Source: Thiotrichaceae bacterium (lineage in GTDB: Bacteria; Pseudomonadota; Gammaproteobacteria; Beggiatoales; Beggiatoaceae). From it: a stretch of 64,000 nucleotides of DNA. Position numbers and translations under genes: made by a program. The stretch spans positions 1 to 64,000 of the forward strand of contig JALXAQ010000238.1 in assembly GCA_026991885.1 (NCBI GenBank), in the 5' to 3' direction. Positions 34,395 through 43,547 of this stretch are shown in pieces. Position 1 is the first letter of the stretch. Each line of letters starts with the position of its first letter. The notes beneath the pieces are model-generated. The model had not been told where the DNA came from, made no database searches, and saw nothing but the letters and a program-made list of their open reading frames with translations.

Positions 34395-34726
34395 AATTAC
34401 TAGACGGATTATTTATTTATTATAAATATAAATAATAAAGGATAACTTAAAACCCATTGATTATACCGTGTCGTTATTGTTTGGCAAATTTTGGAAATTT
34501 GTCCGTCTATTACATTTTACCGCCACTTCGTTTCGAGTATGAAGGACTTGGACTGGAATTTGCATTGGTAACGACTCAGCCTCTCGTTCCCACGCTCTGC
34601 GTGGGAATGCCTTGCTGGACGCGGAGCGTCCCGCAGAGCGGTGCAAACATGCATTCCCACGCAGAGCGTGGGAACGAGGATAGCTAAGTAGTTACCGATT
34701 TTGAAAAAAAACCATTGGAGAAATAA
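34395..34726. other. Intergenic region with a large GC-rich palindrome, no gene
   Basis: Between the divergent secretin and M36 genes. It contains the 96-bp CGTTCCCACG palindrome listed next. No promoter stands out; GGAGA lies just before the M36 start. Confidence 0.6.
34583..34678. repeat. CGTTCCCACGCTCTGCGTGG inverted repeat
   Basis: 28-bp arms (34583-34610 and 34651-34678) are exact inverted copies around a 40-bp core that itself holds CGGAGCG/CGCAGAGCG inverted motifs. It is GC-rich against an A/T-rich background. The motif is familiar as a dispersed repeat of many Proteobacteria and cyanobacteria. Confidence 0.85.
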
Positions 34727-37700
34727 ATGAAATTTGAAAAATCTATACGCTTTTTGTCAGGGGCGATCCTACTGCTTTATGCAGTAAACAGTGTTGTAGC
34801 GGCGCCAAATCCAGAAAAAGCCCTTGAGATTGCACTCAATTATCTTAACGAGAACCAGGCTTTTTTAGGTCTCAGCCAACCTGATTTGTCCAATCAAGTG
34901 GTCAAAGATCAATATGTGACACAACATAATGGAGTGACACATATCTATCTACGTCAACAGCATAACGGCATTGAACTCTTTGGCGGTGATATAGCTATCC
35001 ATATTGCCAAGGATGGTAGTGTTATTAAGGTAAACAATCAGTTTGTTCCTAACCTCAATCAAGCCGTTAATACGACCAAACCGTTTATCTCAGCCGTTCA
35101 GGCTGTCCAATCGACAGCACAGCATTTAGGTTTGACTCTGACGACTGATCTTGTTATTCAAGAAAATATTGCTGGTACGAGCGTGATCCTGACTGGTGGG
35201 GGCATTTCTCTCGATGACATTCCAGCCAAGCTTGTATATCAGAAAGTTAGTCAAGGAGAGGTACGTCTAGCGTGGGAAGTGAGAGTACGCCAGTCTGATC
35301 ATTGGTGGAATCTGCGGATAGATGCTGTTAGTGGCAAAGTCCTTTCCAAAAATGACTGGATTGTGAACGATAATGATTATAAAGTGTTCCCCCTCCCCTC
35401 AATCAGTCCAGAAGATCCTGGCTTTTCTCCCACCTTGGTCAATGCCCCTGCCAATGCCATCGCTTCTCCCTTTGGTTGGCATGATACTGACGGCGTAGCG
35501 GGTGCCGAGTTCACTGATACACGCGGCAATAATGTGTCTGCTCAAGAAGATACGGATGCTGATAATAATGCTGGTTTGCGTCCTGATGGGGGCGCCAATT
35601 TGATTTTTGATTTTGCTTGGGATCCGGCTTTACAGCCTTGGGAAGCACCTAATCAAGAAGCGGCGATTGTTAATTTATTCTACTGGAACAATGTGATACA
35701 CGATGTTTTTTATCAATATGGTTTTGATGAAGCCAGTGGTAATTTCCAAGAAAATAATTATGGTAATGGTGGTTCAGGTGCTGATTCTGTTCAGGCGGAT
35801 GCACAAGATGGAAGCGGTATAAATAATGCCAATTTTGCGACACCGCCCGATGGTCAAAAACCACGTATGCAAATGTTTCTCTGGGACAAGACTTCACCTC
35901 AACGCGATGGTGACTTGGAAAATACTATTATCATCCATGAATATGGGCATGGTATTTCAAACCGTTTGGTCGGTGGACCCAGTAATGTGAATTGCTTGGG
36001 GAATGCTGAACAAATGGGTGAAGGTTGGAGTGATTGGTTGGCTTTGGTTATGACTGCATTAGAGAGCGAACATGGTGCAAGTGCTCGTGGTATAGGCCCT
36101 TATGTACTGGGTCAACCCCCTGAAGGTCAGGGTATCCGTCCCGCCCGTTACACGACTGATATGACTGAAAATGCTTACACTTATGGTGACATTGGCAATT
36201 TATCTATTCCGCATGGCGTGGGCTTTGTTTGGGCAACCATGTTATGGGAAATGGAATGGAAACTGATTGAGCAATATGGCTTTGACGATGTGTACACGGG
36301 GAATGGCGGCAACAATCTAGCCATTCAACTGGTCATTGATGGCATGAAGTTCACAAACTGCAATCCGGGCTTTGTTGATGCTCGCAATGCGATTTTGCTG
36401 GCTGATCAAACGAATAACGGGGGCGCCAACCAATGTCTTATTTGGGAAGCCTTTGCCAAGCGTGGTTTGGGTTTCAGTGCTGATCAAGGCAGTACATCGA
36501 GCAGCACTGATGGTACAGAAGCCTTTGATTTGCCGCCAGAGTGCTTGGAAATTTTGAAAATAAGCAAGACCGCCAATCCTTCGCCTGTTGAAGCCGGTGC
36601 TCTGTTAGATTATACCCTAGAAGTACATAATTACACACCTGATACGCTAACGGATGTTACCATTACTGATAATGTGCCAGCCAATACCAGCTATGTTTCA
36701 GCGACTTGTGGTGGCAGTGAGAGTGGTGGCATCGTGACTTTCCCGCTGGGCACGATGAATAGTAAGGACACGGCTACTTGCACTTTCCAAGTTCGGGTGA
36801 GTGGTAATCTGAGCCATACCGATTTATTTGTCGATGACATGGAGAGCGGTTCGGGCAATTGGACGGTCTCGCATGGGCAAGGTCAAAAAAACTGGGCACT
36901 GAATAATTCTAATCCATACAGTGGAAGTTCTGCTTGGTTTGCTCAGGATACGGATGTCGTTACTGATCAATATTTGAGCATGAGCAATCAGCTAGCCTTG
37001 AGTGGAAGACCTATCCTGCACTTTTGGCATCAGTATAATACGGAAAGCAGCTTTGATGGTGGGGTCGTTGAGATAAGCACAGATGGGGGTACGACTTGGA
37101 CGGACGTTACGATGACGCAAAATGGTTACAATGGGATCATTTCATCTAGTTGGGGCAGTCCTATTGGGGGTCGCCAAGCATTTACGGGTAACAGTGGTGG
37201 TTATATAGAAACGCGAGCCGATCTCAGCAGCTATAACGGTCAGAATGTACAAATCCGTTTTCGCTTTGCCACAGATACGAGTCGTGGTGGTAATGGTTGG
37301 TATGTGGATGATGTCCAGATTGTTGATGAAGCAGCGATTTTCAACGAGGCTTGTGTTGAAGCCAGTTCTGGTGCTCTTGATTGTGCAAGTGTCCTGACAC
37401 CTGTGATCCCTGCGCCAAGTGCTGTTGTTGTGTCTACAGATATTATCATTGACTTTGGCGCCGATGGTATATGGGCGTGGTTAAACAACGAGAGTTGGCA
37501 GAGTCTGCATTCAGTCTCTCCTGATAGCATGGTCACTGGAGACCTAGACGATAATAATCAGGACGATGTCATTATAGATTTTGGCGAGCAATATGGAATT
37601 TGGCTATGGATGAACAATAGCAGTTGGGCTCAATTGCACACCTTATCGCCAGAAAGCATGGTGACGGGCGATATAGACGGTAGTGGTCAGGATGATGTCA

Positions 37701-38431
37701 TTATCGACTTTGGCGAGCCTTATGGAATTTGGGTGCGGATGAACAACAACGCTTGGAAATCACTCCACAATATATCGCCAGAAAGCATGGTGACGGGCGA
37801 TATAGACGGTAGTGGTCAGGACGATGTGATTATCGACTTTGGCTCACAATATGGGATTTGGGTGTGGATGAACAACAACGCTTGGGAATCACTGCACAAT
37901 ATCTCGCCAGAAAGCATGGTGACGGGTGATATAGACGGTAGCACTCAGGACGATGTCATTATCGACTTTGGCTCACAATATGGGATTTGGGTGCGAATGA
38001 ACAATACCAATTGGGTTAAATTGCACAACTTATCGCCAGAGGGCATGGTGACGGGAGATATAGATGGTAGCACTCAAGACGATGTGATTATCGACTTTGG
38101 TGAGCCGTATGGGATTTGGGTGCGGATGAACAACAACACTTGGGCACTATTGCACAACTTATCGCCAGAGGGCATGGTGACGGGAGATATAGACGGTAGT
38201 GGTCAGGACGATGTGATTGTCGACTTTGGCTCACAATATGGTATTTGGCGCTGGATGAACAACAACACTTGGGCACTATTGCACTCATTATCGCCAGAAA
38301 GTATGGTGACGGGGAACATAGATGGATTGGGCTCAACGGCTTCTTCTAATAATCTCGAACTGAGCGATACCTTGCTCAATGTTGAAACCATTGAGTTACC
38401 AGAGCCAGAGCTTGGAATTCAATTACCGTAG
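34727..38431 (+). CDS. Secreted M36 (fungalysin-like) metalloprotease with DUF11, jelly-roll and seven-repeat propeller-like domains
   Basis: A 1234-residue secreted protease. Signal peptide 1-25 (NSVVA); FTP/PepSY-type propeptide about 26-210; M36 catalytic domain about 225-600 with zinc motif HEYGH (404-408) and the distal ligand Glu432 in GEGWSDW; DUF11-type domain about 608-700 (ISKTANPSPVEAGALLDYTL); a MAM/jelly-roll-like domain about 700-868 (FVDDMESGSGNW...GNGWYVDDVQIV). Residues 905-1200 are seven tandem repeats (VIIDFGSQYGIWVWMNNNAW-LH, GDIDGSGQDD) also found in the beta-helix and LRR proteins. Both catalytic and propeptide blocks look intact, so it should be an active exoenzyme. The repeats may anchor it to the sheath or substrate. 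Confidence 0.92.
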   Translation: MKFEKSIRFLSGAILLLYAVNSVVAAPNPEKALEIALNYLNENQAFLGLSQPDLSNQVVKDQYVTQHNGVTHIYLRQQHNGIELFGGDIAIHIAKDGSVIKVNNQFVPNLNQAVNTTKPFISAVQAVQSTAQHLGLTLTTDLVIQENIAGTSVILTGGGISLDDIPAKLVYQKVSQGEVRLAWEVRVRQSDHWWNLRIDAVSGKVLSKNDWIVNDNDYKVFPLPSISPEDPGFSPTLVNAPANAIASPFGWHDTDGVAGAEFTDTRGNNVSAQEDTDADNNAGLRPDGGANLIFDFAWDPALQPWEAPNQEAAIVNLFYWNNVIHDVFYQYGFDEASGNFQENNYGNGGSGADSVQADAQDGSGINNANFATPPDGQKPRMQMFLWDKTSPQRDGDLENTIIIHEYGHGISNRLVGGPSNVNCLGNAEQMGEGWSDWLALVMTALESEHGASARGIGPYVLGQPPEGQGIRPARYTTDMTENAYTYGDIGNLSIPHGVGFVWATMLWEMEWKLIEQYGFDDVYTGNGGNNLAIQLVIDGMKFTNCNPGFVDARNAILLADQTNNGGANQCLIWEAFAKRGLGFSADQGSTSSSTDGTEAFDLPPECLEILKISKTANPSPVEAGALLDYTLEVHNYTPDTLTDVTITDNVPANTSYVSATCGGSESGGIVTFPLGTMNSKDTATCTFQVRVSGNLSHTDLFVDDMESGSGNWTVSHGQGQKNWALNNSNPYSGSSAWFAQDTDVVTDQYLSMSNQLALSGRPILHFWHQYNTESSFDGGVVEISTDGGTTWTDVTMTQNGYNGIISSSWGSPIGGRQAFTGNSGGYIETRADLSSYNGQNVQIRFRFATDTSRGGNGWYVDDVQIVDEAAIFNEACVEASSGALDCASVLTPVIPAPSAVVVSTDIIIDFGADGIWAWLNNESWQSLHSVSPDSMVTGDLDDNNQDDVIIDFGEQYGIWLWMNNSSWAQLHTLSPESMVTGDIDGSGQDDVIIDFGEPYGIWVRMNNNAWKSLHNISPESMVTGDIDGSGQDDVIIDFGSQYGIWVWMNNNAWESLHNISPESMVTGDIDGSTQDDVIIDFGSQYGIWVRMNNTNWVKLHNLSPEGMVTGDIDGSTQDDVIIDFGEPYGIWVRMNNNTWALLHNLSPEGMVTGDIDGSGQDDVIVDFGSQYGIWRWMNNNTWALLHSLSPESMVTGNIDGLGSTASSNNLELSDTLLNVETIELPEPELGIQLP
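37439..38323 (+). repeat. Coding tandem array, seven repeats of about 126 bp
   Basis: Encodes residues 905-1200 of the M36 protease. Successive units share long identical DNA stretches (for example ATGGTGACGGGAGATATAGA), pointing to recent unequal exchange or conversion within the array. Confidence 0.9.
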
Positions 38432-38439
38432 GCCTGACT

Positions 38440-38473
38440 AAAAATCCTATTTCTTTAAGAAATAGGATTTTTT
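38440..38473 (+). terminator. Rho-independent terminator, AATCCTATTT family, copy d
   Basis: AAAATCCTATTTCTT / AAGAAATAGGATTTT followed by T-rich sequence, nine bases after the M36 stop codon. Nearly identical to the terminator at 32626. Confidence 0.8.
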
Positions 38474-38487
38474 TATTTTAATCGAGT

Positions 38488-39171
38488 TCAATCTGTTACA
38501 AAAACCTTTTCACCCAAAAATTTGGGCTGTGTTCTTAAAATATATAAATCTAAGACGGCTTTCAAACGGGCAAAAAATTCTCGAATCGGCGTTTTAATAT
38601 CATTACTGAGAGGCACAGCTCTCGCATTAAAGCCTATCGCCTTAATACCATAAAAATCACTGATAAATAAAGCGCGTTTATTATGAAAGGGTTGTGAAAC
38701 AACAACAATATCATCTTGTGAAAAAATTTTCTGACAACGCACAATCGAATCTAATGTACGAAAGCCAGCATAATCTAAAGTAATCACATTGCCAGGTATG
38801 CCTTGTGCCATCAAGGATTTTTTCATTTCTATCGGTTCATTATAATATCTGGTGCGATTGTCACCGCTGGCAATAATATATTTGATTTTGCCCGCCTTAT
38901 AAAGTTGCACCGCCGCATTGATACGATACTGAAAATAACGATTAATACGACCACGCCGTAAATTTTTACTCGTGCCTAATAATAGAGCGACTTTCTTTGT
39001 TGGGATGAGATTGATATCAGAATAAAGTCGATCTTGAGTCTGAAATTCCACCCAGACATAACAGCCAACAATAGCTATAGTGAAGAAGCTGCCCAAGAAA
39101 AATACCGTTACTAATAAATATTTGCTCAACAACAGCACCGAGTGGAAAATATTTCTTAGCTTGTTTTTCAT
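38488..39171 (-). CDS. SanA/YdcF-family (DUF218) envelope protein
   Basis: A 227-residue protein with one N-terminal membrane segment (about residues 15-38) and a DUF218 domain outside: KKVALLLGTSKNLRRGRINRYFQYRINAAV, the IIASGDNRTRYYNEP block and a VVSQPFHNKRALFI block. The GTSK and SGDN blocks match SanA, linked to envelope barrier function and vancomycin exclusion. The enzymatic activity of the family is not established. It lies 27 bp after the sugar dehydratase gene on the same strand, suggesting a role with surface polysaccharide. Confidence 0.87.
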   Translation of the reverse strand: MKNKLRNIFHSVLLLSKYLLVTVFFLGSFFTIAIVGCYVWVEFQTQDRLYSDINLIPTKKVALLLGTSKNLRRGRINRYFQYRINAAVQLYKAGKIKYIIASGDNRTRYYNEPIEMKKSLMAQGIPGNVITLDYAGFRTLDSIVRCQKIFSQDDIVVVSQPFHNKRALFISDFYGIKAIGFNARAVPLSNDIKTPIREFFARLKAVLDLYILRTQPKFLGEKVFVTD

Positions 39172-39198
39172 GAAGTTTTTCCATAAGAGTCCAAGATT

Positions 39199-41037
39199 TT
39201 AACTAGTCTCATTCAATTCTGGCACAATGGCTTTTAACACCTTTTTGATGTCGCTTTCCACATAATTATCACAGGCTTTTACCAATTGCTTTAAAGTATC
39301 GCTTAACTGCTCCCAATCGTTACTACGGTGATCAGCTAACAGAATTTTGGCGTGATTTGTTTGACAGAGTTTTTCGTCAGCGTGGAATAATTCCTCATGC
39401 AGTTTTTCGCCTGGACGCAAATGGGTGTAAACAATGCCAATATCTTTTTCTGGCACATTTCCTGACAAGCGAATCATTTGTTCTGCTAAATAAATGATTT
39501 TTATCGCTTTACCCATATCAAGCACAAAAATTTCTCCCCCTTGCCCCATCGCCCCTGCTTGTAAAATCAACTGACAGGCTTCAGGAATGGTCATAAAATA
39601 ACGACTGACTTCCGGATCAGTCACAGTCAGAGGCCCCCCTTTAGCAATTTGTGCCTTAAAAAGGGGAACAACGCTGCCGGCAGAGCCTAATACGTTACCA
39701 AAGCGCACCGTGATAAAACGGGTAGCACTGCGCCCATTCATAGCTTGACAAAATCTTTCTGCGGCACGTTTGGTTGCGCCCATGATGTTGGTCGGATTGA
39801 CGGCTTTATCGGTAGAAATGAGAACAAAGATTTCGCAAGCTTGTGCGGCGGCGGCTTCGGCCATAATTTTGGTGCCTAAAACGTTATTACGAACCGCTTC
39901 TCTGACTTGTGATTGCAACATCGGTACATGTTTATAAGCGGCAGCATGAAATATCACTTCAGGATGATAGTGCTCTAAAATAGAGTACACTGCCACAGCA
40001 TCTACAATGTCACCTAGATGGACATATAATAACAAATCGGGAAAATCTTCACGTAATTGCATCTCGACTTGATACAGATTGTATTCACAACGTTCAAGAA
40101 TCACGAGGGCGGTGGGATTTAAGCCTGCAATTTGTCTGCACAATTCAGCACCGATTGAGCCACCGCCCCCACTGACCATCACGACTTTGTTGCGTAAACC
40201 GGCTTCAATAATTTCCCAATCTAATTGTATTTTGGCACGTCCTAATAAATCCTCAATAGCAACATCGTGCAAAGCACTGATACTCACTTGTCCATTGACA
40301 AGCTTATCCAATTTCGGCAAAGTACGCACAGGCACTGTACAGCGTTCACAATATTCCACCACACGCCGCATTTGTTCATCGGTAGCCGCTGGCATGGCAA
40401 TGACAATCACATCAACTAGCAAGCTTTTGACGAACTCGGACAATTTGTCAATACTCCCTAACACGGGAACACCTTGTACTTTGCCACCATGCAGGCGCAC
40501 TTGATCGTCTAAAAAAGCGACGGGTAGATAACCGCTGCTATAATTACGCAGCATGTCACGCACCAGCATATCACCAGAGGTACCGGCACCTAAGACGAGG
40601 ACACGTTGGGGACCTGTTTGACGCTTGAATAACAATTTAAAGGAATGTTCATACCATAAGCGATAGAGTAAACGGGGCATCCCCAATAAAAAAATTAACA
40701 GACAGGGATAAAATAGCAAAGAAGTGCGCGGAACGAGTTTTATGCGGTTAAACAAAACGAGTACCAAAACAATGGCAAGCGTACCGATAATCGCGCTCTG
40801 TAAAATCGTGGCTAAATCGGGCATACTGGTAAATCGCCAAATGCTTCGATATAAACCACCATACCATAGTACAATGCTTTGCACTATAAGCACGATGGGC
40901 AAAACTTGCCAAAAAACAGCCTCAACGTGTGGTAGTAAAGGCAAGCCATAGCGGCCAAGAAACACTAACACCCAGGCGAGGGTCACCATGCAAATGTCAT
41001 GTAGGATAATGGGGAGACGGCGAGAAAGTAAAGACAT
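39199..41037 (-). CDS. Membrane-bound nucleotide-sugar 4,6-dehydratase/epimerase (WbpM/CapD/FlaA1-like)
   Basis: A 612-residue enzyme of surface polysaccharide synthesis. Four hydrophobic segments occupy about residues 8-125. A first Rossmann domain carries VLGAGTSGDMLVRD. The catalytic SDR domain begins VMVSGGGGSIGAELCRQI (NAD site), with HAAAYKHVPM and the active-site region ISTDKAVNPTNIMGATKR typical of the WbpM group. The likely reaction is removal of water from UDP-GlcNAc at C4/C6, toward modified sugars; the substrate is inferred. The ATG at 41037 is preferred over a TTG six codons upstream. No glycosyltransferase cluster adjoins. Confidence 0.92.
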   Translation of the reverse strand: MSLLSRRLPIILHDICMVTLAWVLVFLGRYGLPLLPHVEAVFWQVLPIVLIVQSIVLWYGGLYRSIWRFTSMPDLATILQSAIIGTLAIVLVLVLFNRIKLVPRTSLLFYPCLLIFLLGMPRLLYRLWYEHSFKLLFKRQTGPQRVLVLGAGTSGDMLVRDMLRNYSSGYLPVAFLDDQVRLHGGKVQGVPVLGSIDKLSEFVKSLLVDVIVIAMPAATDEQMRRVVEYCERCTVPVRTLPKLDKLVNGQVSISALHDVAIEDLLGRAKIQLDWEIIEAGLRNKVVMVSGGGGSIGAELCRQIAGLNPTALVILERCEYNLYQVEMQLREDFPDLLLYVHLGDIVDAVAVYSILEHYHPEVIFHAAAYKHVPMLQSQVREAVRNNVLGTKIMAEAAAAQACEIFVLISTDKAVNPTNIMGATKRAAERFCQAMNGRSATRFITVRFGNVLGSAGSVVPLFKAQIAKGGPLTVTDPEVSRYFMTIPEACQLILQAGAMGQGGEIFVLDMGKAIKIIYLAEQMIRLSGNVPEKDIGIVYTHLRPGEKLHEELFHADEKLCQTNHAKILLADHRSNDWEQLSDTLKQLVKACDNYVESDIKKVLKAIVPELNETS

Positions 41038-41075
41038 GTCATTAAATATGACCAATGGGATAGTGGTTTTTTATT

Positions 41076-41861
41076 TTAGGTTTCGGAGAGAAAATTTCTC
41101 AGTTCATCAACTATTTTCTGCTTTTTTGCTTTACCCAAACTGCTATTAGAAGTTAGCAAAAGATTTTCACCAGAACTTAACACTAAAACGACCTGATAAT
41201 GGATTCTTTTAGAATTAAAATAAGATGAAGTGTTAAGTTTGACTTCGACAATTTCATCAAGTGGATGTTCAACCACTTCATTGCCTAACAAGCCTTGCCG
41301 TTCAATCTTTAAACTATCCACAGCCTTATCAAATGTTACTGTGATGATTTGACTCAATTGTCCTAATAAGCCAACAATAATAAAAAAGCCCCCAATCAAA
41401 TAACTCAGCCAACGATTATCTCGCTCAATGACAAGTAAGCTTTCATGGGGATCATTAAGAAAAGTATTGATTTGATCCGCCATAATGTCCTGTTTTTCAC
41501 GGCTCATTGTGCCATAATGGCTTAAAGCAATTTTTTCCGTTGGCGTTAACAATATAAGTTGGTAGTGAGGCTGTAGCATAAAAAAACTATCTATTCCCCT
41601 ACTGTGACTTATTACTACCTCTGTACCTGTTAAATCTTTAATTGAAATTATAATAGTCTTTGACATTATGAAATATGAATGTTTTAGTTCACAACTACCT
41701 TGCTCTGCTTGCACTCGTTCACAAGTGAATGTTGACGCTTTGCTAAATAGAATAATTATCACTACCCCGACTATCGTCAAAAAGCTGCCTATTAACCAAT
41801 GTGCGATAGGGCGGTGTTTTAGTATTAGTTGAGTTGGAGTGTGCTGTATGAACTTCATCAT
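41076..41861 (-). CDS. Hypothetical membrane protein with two membrane segments
   Basis: A 261-residue inner-membrane protein. Hydrophobic segments lie at about residues 20-41 (HWLIGSFLTIVGVVIIILF) and 150-172 (WLSYLIGGFFIIVGLLGQL). The region after each segment is beta-rich and similar in outline (TIIISIKDLTGTEVVI and ITVTFDKAVDSLKIER...VVEHPLDEIVEVKL), like pleckstrin-homology-type membrane proteins, but I do not recognise a named family. It ends 38 bp before the sugar dehydratase start on the same strand, so they may be co-transcribed. Confidence 0.7.
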   Translation of the reverse strand: MMKFIQHTPTQLILKHRPIAHWLIGSFLTIVGVVIIILFSKASTFTCERVQAEQGSCELKHSYFIMSKTIIISIKDLTGTEVVISHSRGIDSFFMLQPHYQLILLTPTEKIALSHYGTMSREKQDIMADQINTFLNDPHESLLVIERDNRWLSYLIGGFFIIVGLLGQLSQIITVTFDKAVDSLKIERQGLLGNEVVEHPLDEIVEVKLNTSSYFNSKRIHYQVVLVLSSGENLLLTSNSSLGKAKKQKIVDELRNFLSET

Positions 41862-41921
41862 GTCATCTATTACCTTGATAGTTATATTTTATTGATATTA
41901 TTTATATTTTTTGTAGGTTTA

Positions 41922-41947
41922 GGGCAACCACAAGGGATTGCCCCTAC
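41922..41947. repeat. GGGCAACCACAAGGGATTGC hairpin repeat, copy 1
   Basis: GGGCAA and TTGCCC pair around CCACAAGGGA, followed by CCTAC. It lies eight bases beyond the dsbA stop codon (minus strand). A second copy is at 58838. Confidence 0.7.
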
Positions 41948-41954
41948 ATCACGG

Positions 41955-42617
41955 TTAATGCACGTTCATCAGCTTATATTCTTTCTCAATCAAATAATTG
42001 AGAACTTTTTTCATATTATCATAACCGTCTGCCTTTTCGCTGGTTACGCGGTATTTACCATTGACAAAGATGACTGGCACCCCGCTAATACCATAATTTT
42101 GGGTCATGTCCAGCGCTTTACCTATTTGCGTATCAACCCAAAAGGAATGATAAGTACGACTAAACTGCTTCTCAGTCACGCCATAATCTGCAAAAAAACC
42201 AGCAATGGCTTGTTCCTGCTTTTTCAAAGCCCGCCGTCTTTTCTTATGTATCGCTTCAAAAAAGGGAGTGTGTATTTCTTCCAAGATATCCAATGCTTCA
42301 GCCGTGTAATAGGCTTTTGCCGTAACTGTCCACCCACCCGTTTTACTGAAGACGGCGGGAATCCGTTTAAATTCGACATAATCTGGCTTAGTTTTCAGCC
42401 AAGGTCGCAAATTTTTCTCTAAATGATAACAATGTGGGCAGCCATACCAAAAGAATTCCAGCACTTCAACTTTGTCTGGATTGTTGGTTGGTTGTGGGGG
42501 AGTGAGCAGCTCATATTGGCCTACAAAAGGCTCATTGGCATGCGCCAAGTGAGTAATAAATAAACTGCTTGCGGTTATGCAAACCACTATTAACCATGCC
42601 CTTCTAGCTAACTTCAT
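41955..42617 (-). CDS. dsbA: Thiol:disulfide interchange protein DsbA
   Basis: A periplasmic oxidase that introduces disulfide bonds. Signal peptide about residues 1-27 (ending AHA). Thioredoxin fold with active site CPHC (residues 60-63) inside EFFWYGCPHCYHLE, and the cis-proline loop GVPVIFVNGKY. Length 220 is typical. It follows the cytochrome c4 gene on the same strand, an arrangement conserved in pseudomonads and relatives, which supports the assignment. DsbB is not in the window. Confidence 0.95.
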   Translation of the reverse strand: MKLARRAWLIVVCITASSLFITHLAHANEPFVGQYELLTPPQPTNNPDKVEVLEFFWYGCPHCYHLEKNLRPWLKTKPDYVEFKRIPAVFSKTGGWTVTAKAYYTAEALDILEEIHTPFFEAIHKKRRRALKKQEQAIAGFFADYGVTEKQFSRTYHSFWVDTQIGKALDMTQNYGISGVPVIFVNGKYRVTSEKADGYDNMKKVLNYLIEKEYKLMNVH

Positions 42618-42662
42618 GAATTATTGTCTCCTTAAGTTTCTGAAATATTTTGGACTCTAGGA

Positions 42663-42682
42663 GTCCAAAATTTATTTTGGAC
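42663..42682. repeat. 20-bp palindrome, copy 11 (A-variant)
   Basis: GTCCAAAATTTATTTTGGAC between the cytochrome c4 and dsbA genes, preceded by a half copy (TTTTGGACTC) around 42647. Confidence 0.88.
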
Positions 42683-42686
42683 GACT

Positions 42687-43307
42687 CTAATACAAACCCT
42701 GCATATAATCCGTCACCGCCCCCATTTCGTCATCAGACATTTTTGAGGCAACATCACGCATGATGGCAGCATTACCTTCCGGCTTGCGGGCAGCACTTTT
42801 ATAATCCATCAATTGCTTTTTGCTATACCCCGCTTTTTGTCCGTTGACAGAGGGAAATTTAGCGGCAGGATTACCCTTGCCTTGTGGACCATGACAGGCT
42901 ATACAGGCTGGTAAACCTGTTTCTTTATTGCCACCACGATAAATTTTTTCTCCCAATCCGACCAATTCTTTACTCGCTTCGCCGATTGTCCTGGTTTGGC
43001 TCGCAAAATAGGCGGCTATGTCAAGCATGTCTTGTGTAGCAAGCGGCTTTGCTTGAGCTGTCATCAGCGGATCTTGACGGGCACCCGATTGGAAATTTTT
43101 AAGTTGTTGGACAATGACGCTGCTATGTTGCCCAGCAAGATTAGGCCATAATGGATTAGTACTATTACCATCAGCACCGTGACAAGCCGCACAACTAACG
43201 GATTTTGTTTTGCCAACCCCTGCATCGCCCGTTAAATCGCTATTTGTCGCGTAAGCTGTTGAACTACCTAAAGCCAAAATACACAAACTGAGTGTTAGTT
43301 TTTTCAT
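42687..43307 (-). CDS. Di-heme cytochrome c4
   Basis: A periplasmic electron carrier to terminal oxidases or peroxidases. Signal peptide 1-20 (STAYA). Two class I cytochrome domains, each with one heme site: CAACH (39-43) in the first and CIACH (about 135-139) in the second; methionine ligands are probable in DPLMTAQAK and NAAIMRDVASKMS. The 206-residue length and two similar halves fit cytochrome c4 exactly. Linked to dsbA as in Azotobacter and Pseudomonas. Confidence 0.94.
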   Translation of the reverse strand: MKKLTLSLCILALGSSTAYATNSDLTGDAGVGKTKSVSCAACHGADGNSTNPLWPNLAGQHSSVIVQQLKNFQSGARQDPLMTAQAKPLATQDMLDIAAYFASQTRTIGEASKELVGLGEKIYRGGNKETGLPACIACHGPQGKGNPAAKFPSVNGQKAGYSKKQLMDYKSAARKPEGNAAIMRDVASKMSDDEMGAVTDYMQGLY

Positions 43308-43499
43308 TCTCTTTATCCGTTGAATAACAAATATTTAAAATCACATGTGAGTACAGCCAATGATCGCGCCCGAATAAGTTGTACTCACTCTCCACAAAAA
43401 TCAGACAAATATTATATCGCAAGAACAAGCTCGGTTGAAAGTGTTCAAACTTTCATATCGTGTATATTATAATATAATATAATATTTCAGTTTAAAGGA

Positions 43500-43519
43500 G
43501 TCCAAGATTTATCTTGGAC
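43500..43519. repeat. 20-bp palindrome, copy 12
   Basis: GTCCAAGATTTATCTTGGAC preceded by AAAGGA, about 30 bp before the cNMP/C39-like gene start. Confidence 0.9.
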
Positions 43520-43547
43520 TATTTACTTTGTTGAGACTAACATAAAA

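Noticed and set aside
34727-38431. M36 protein as possible PEP-CTERM or Por-secreted (type IX) protein
   Set aside because: No C-terminal sorting signal of either type is present; the tail after the repeats is short and polar (SNNLELSDTLLNVE...).
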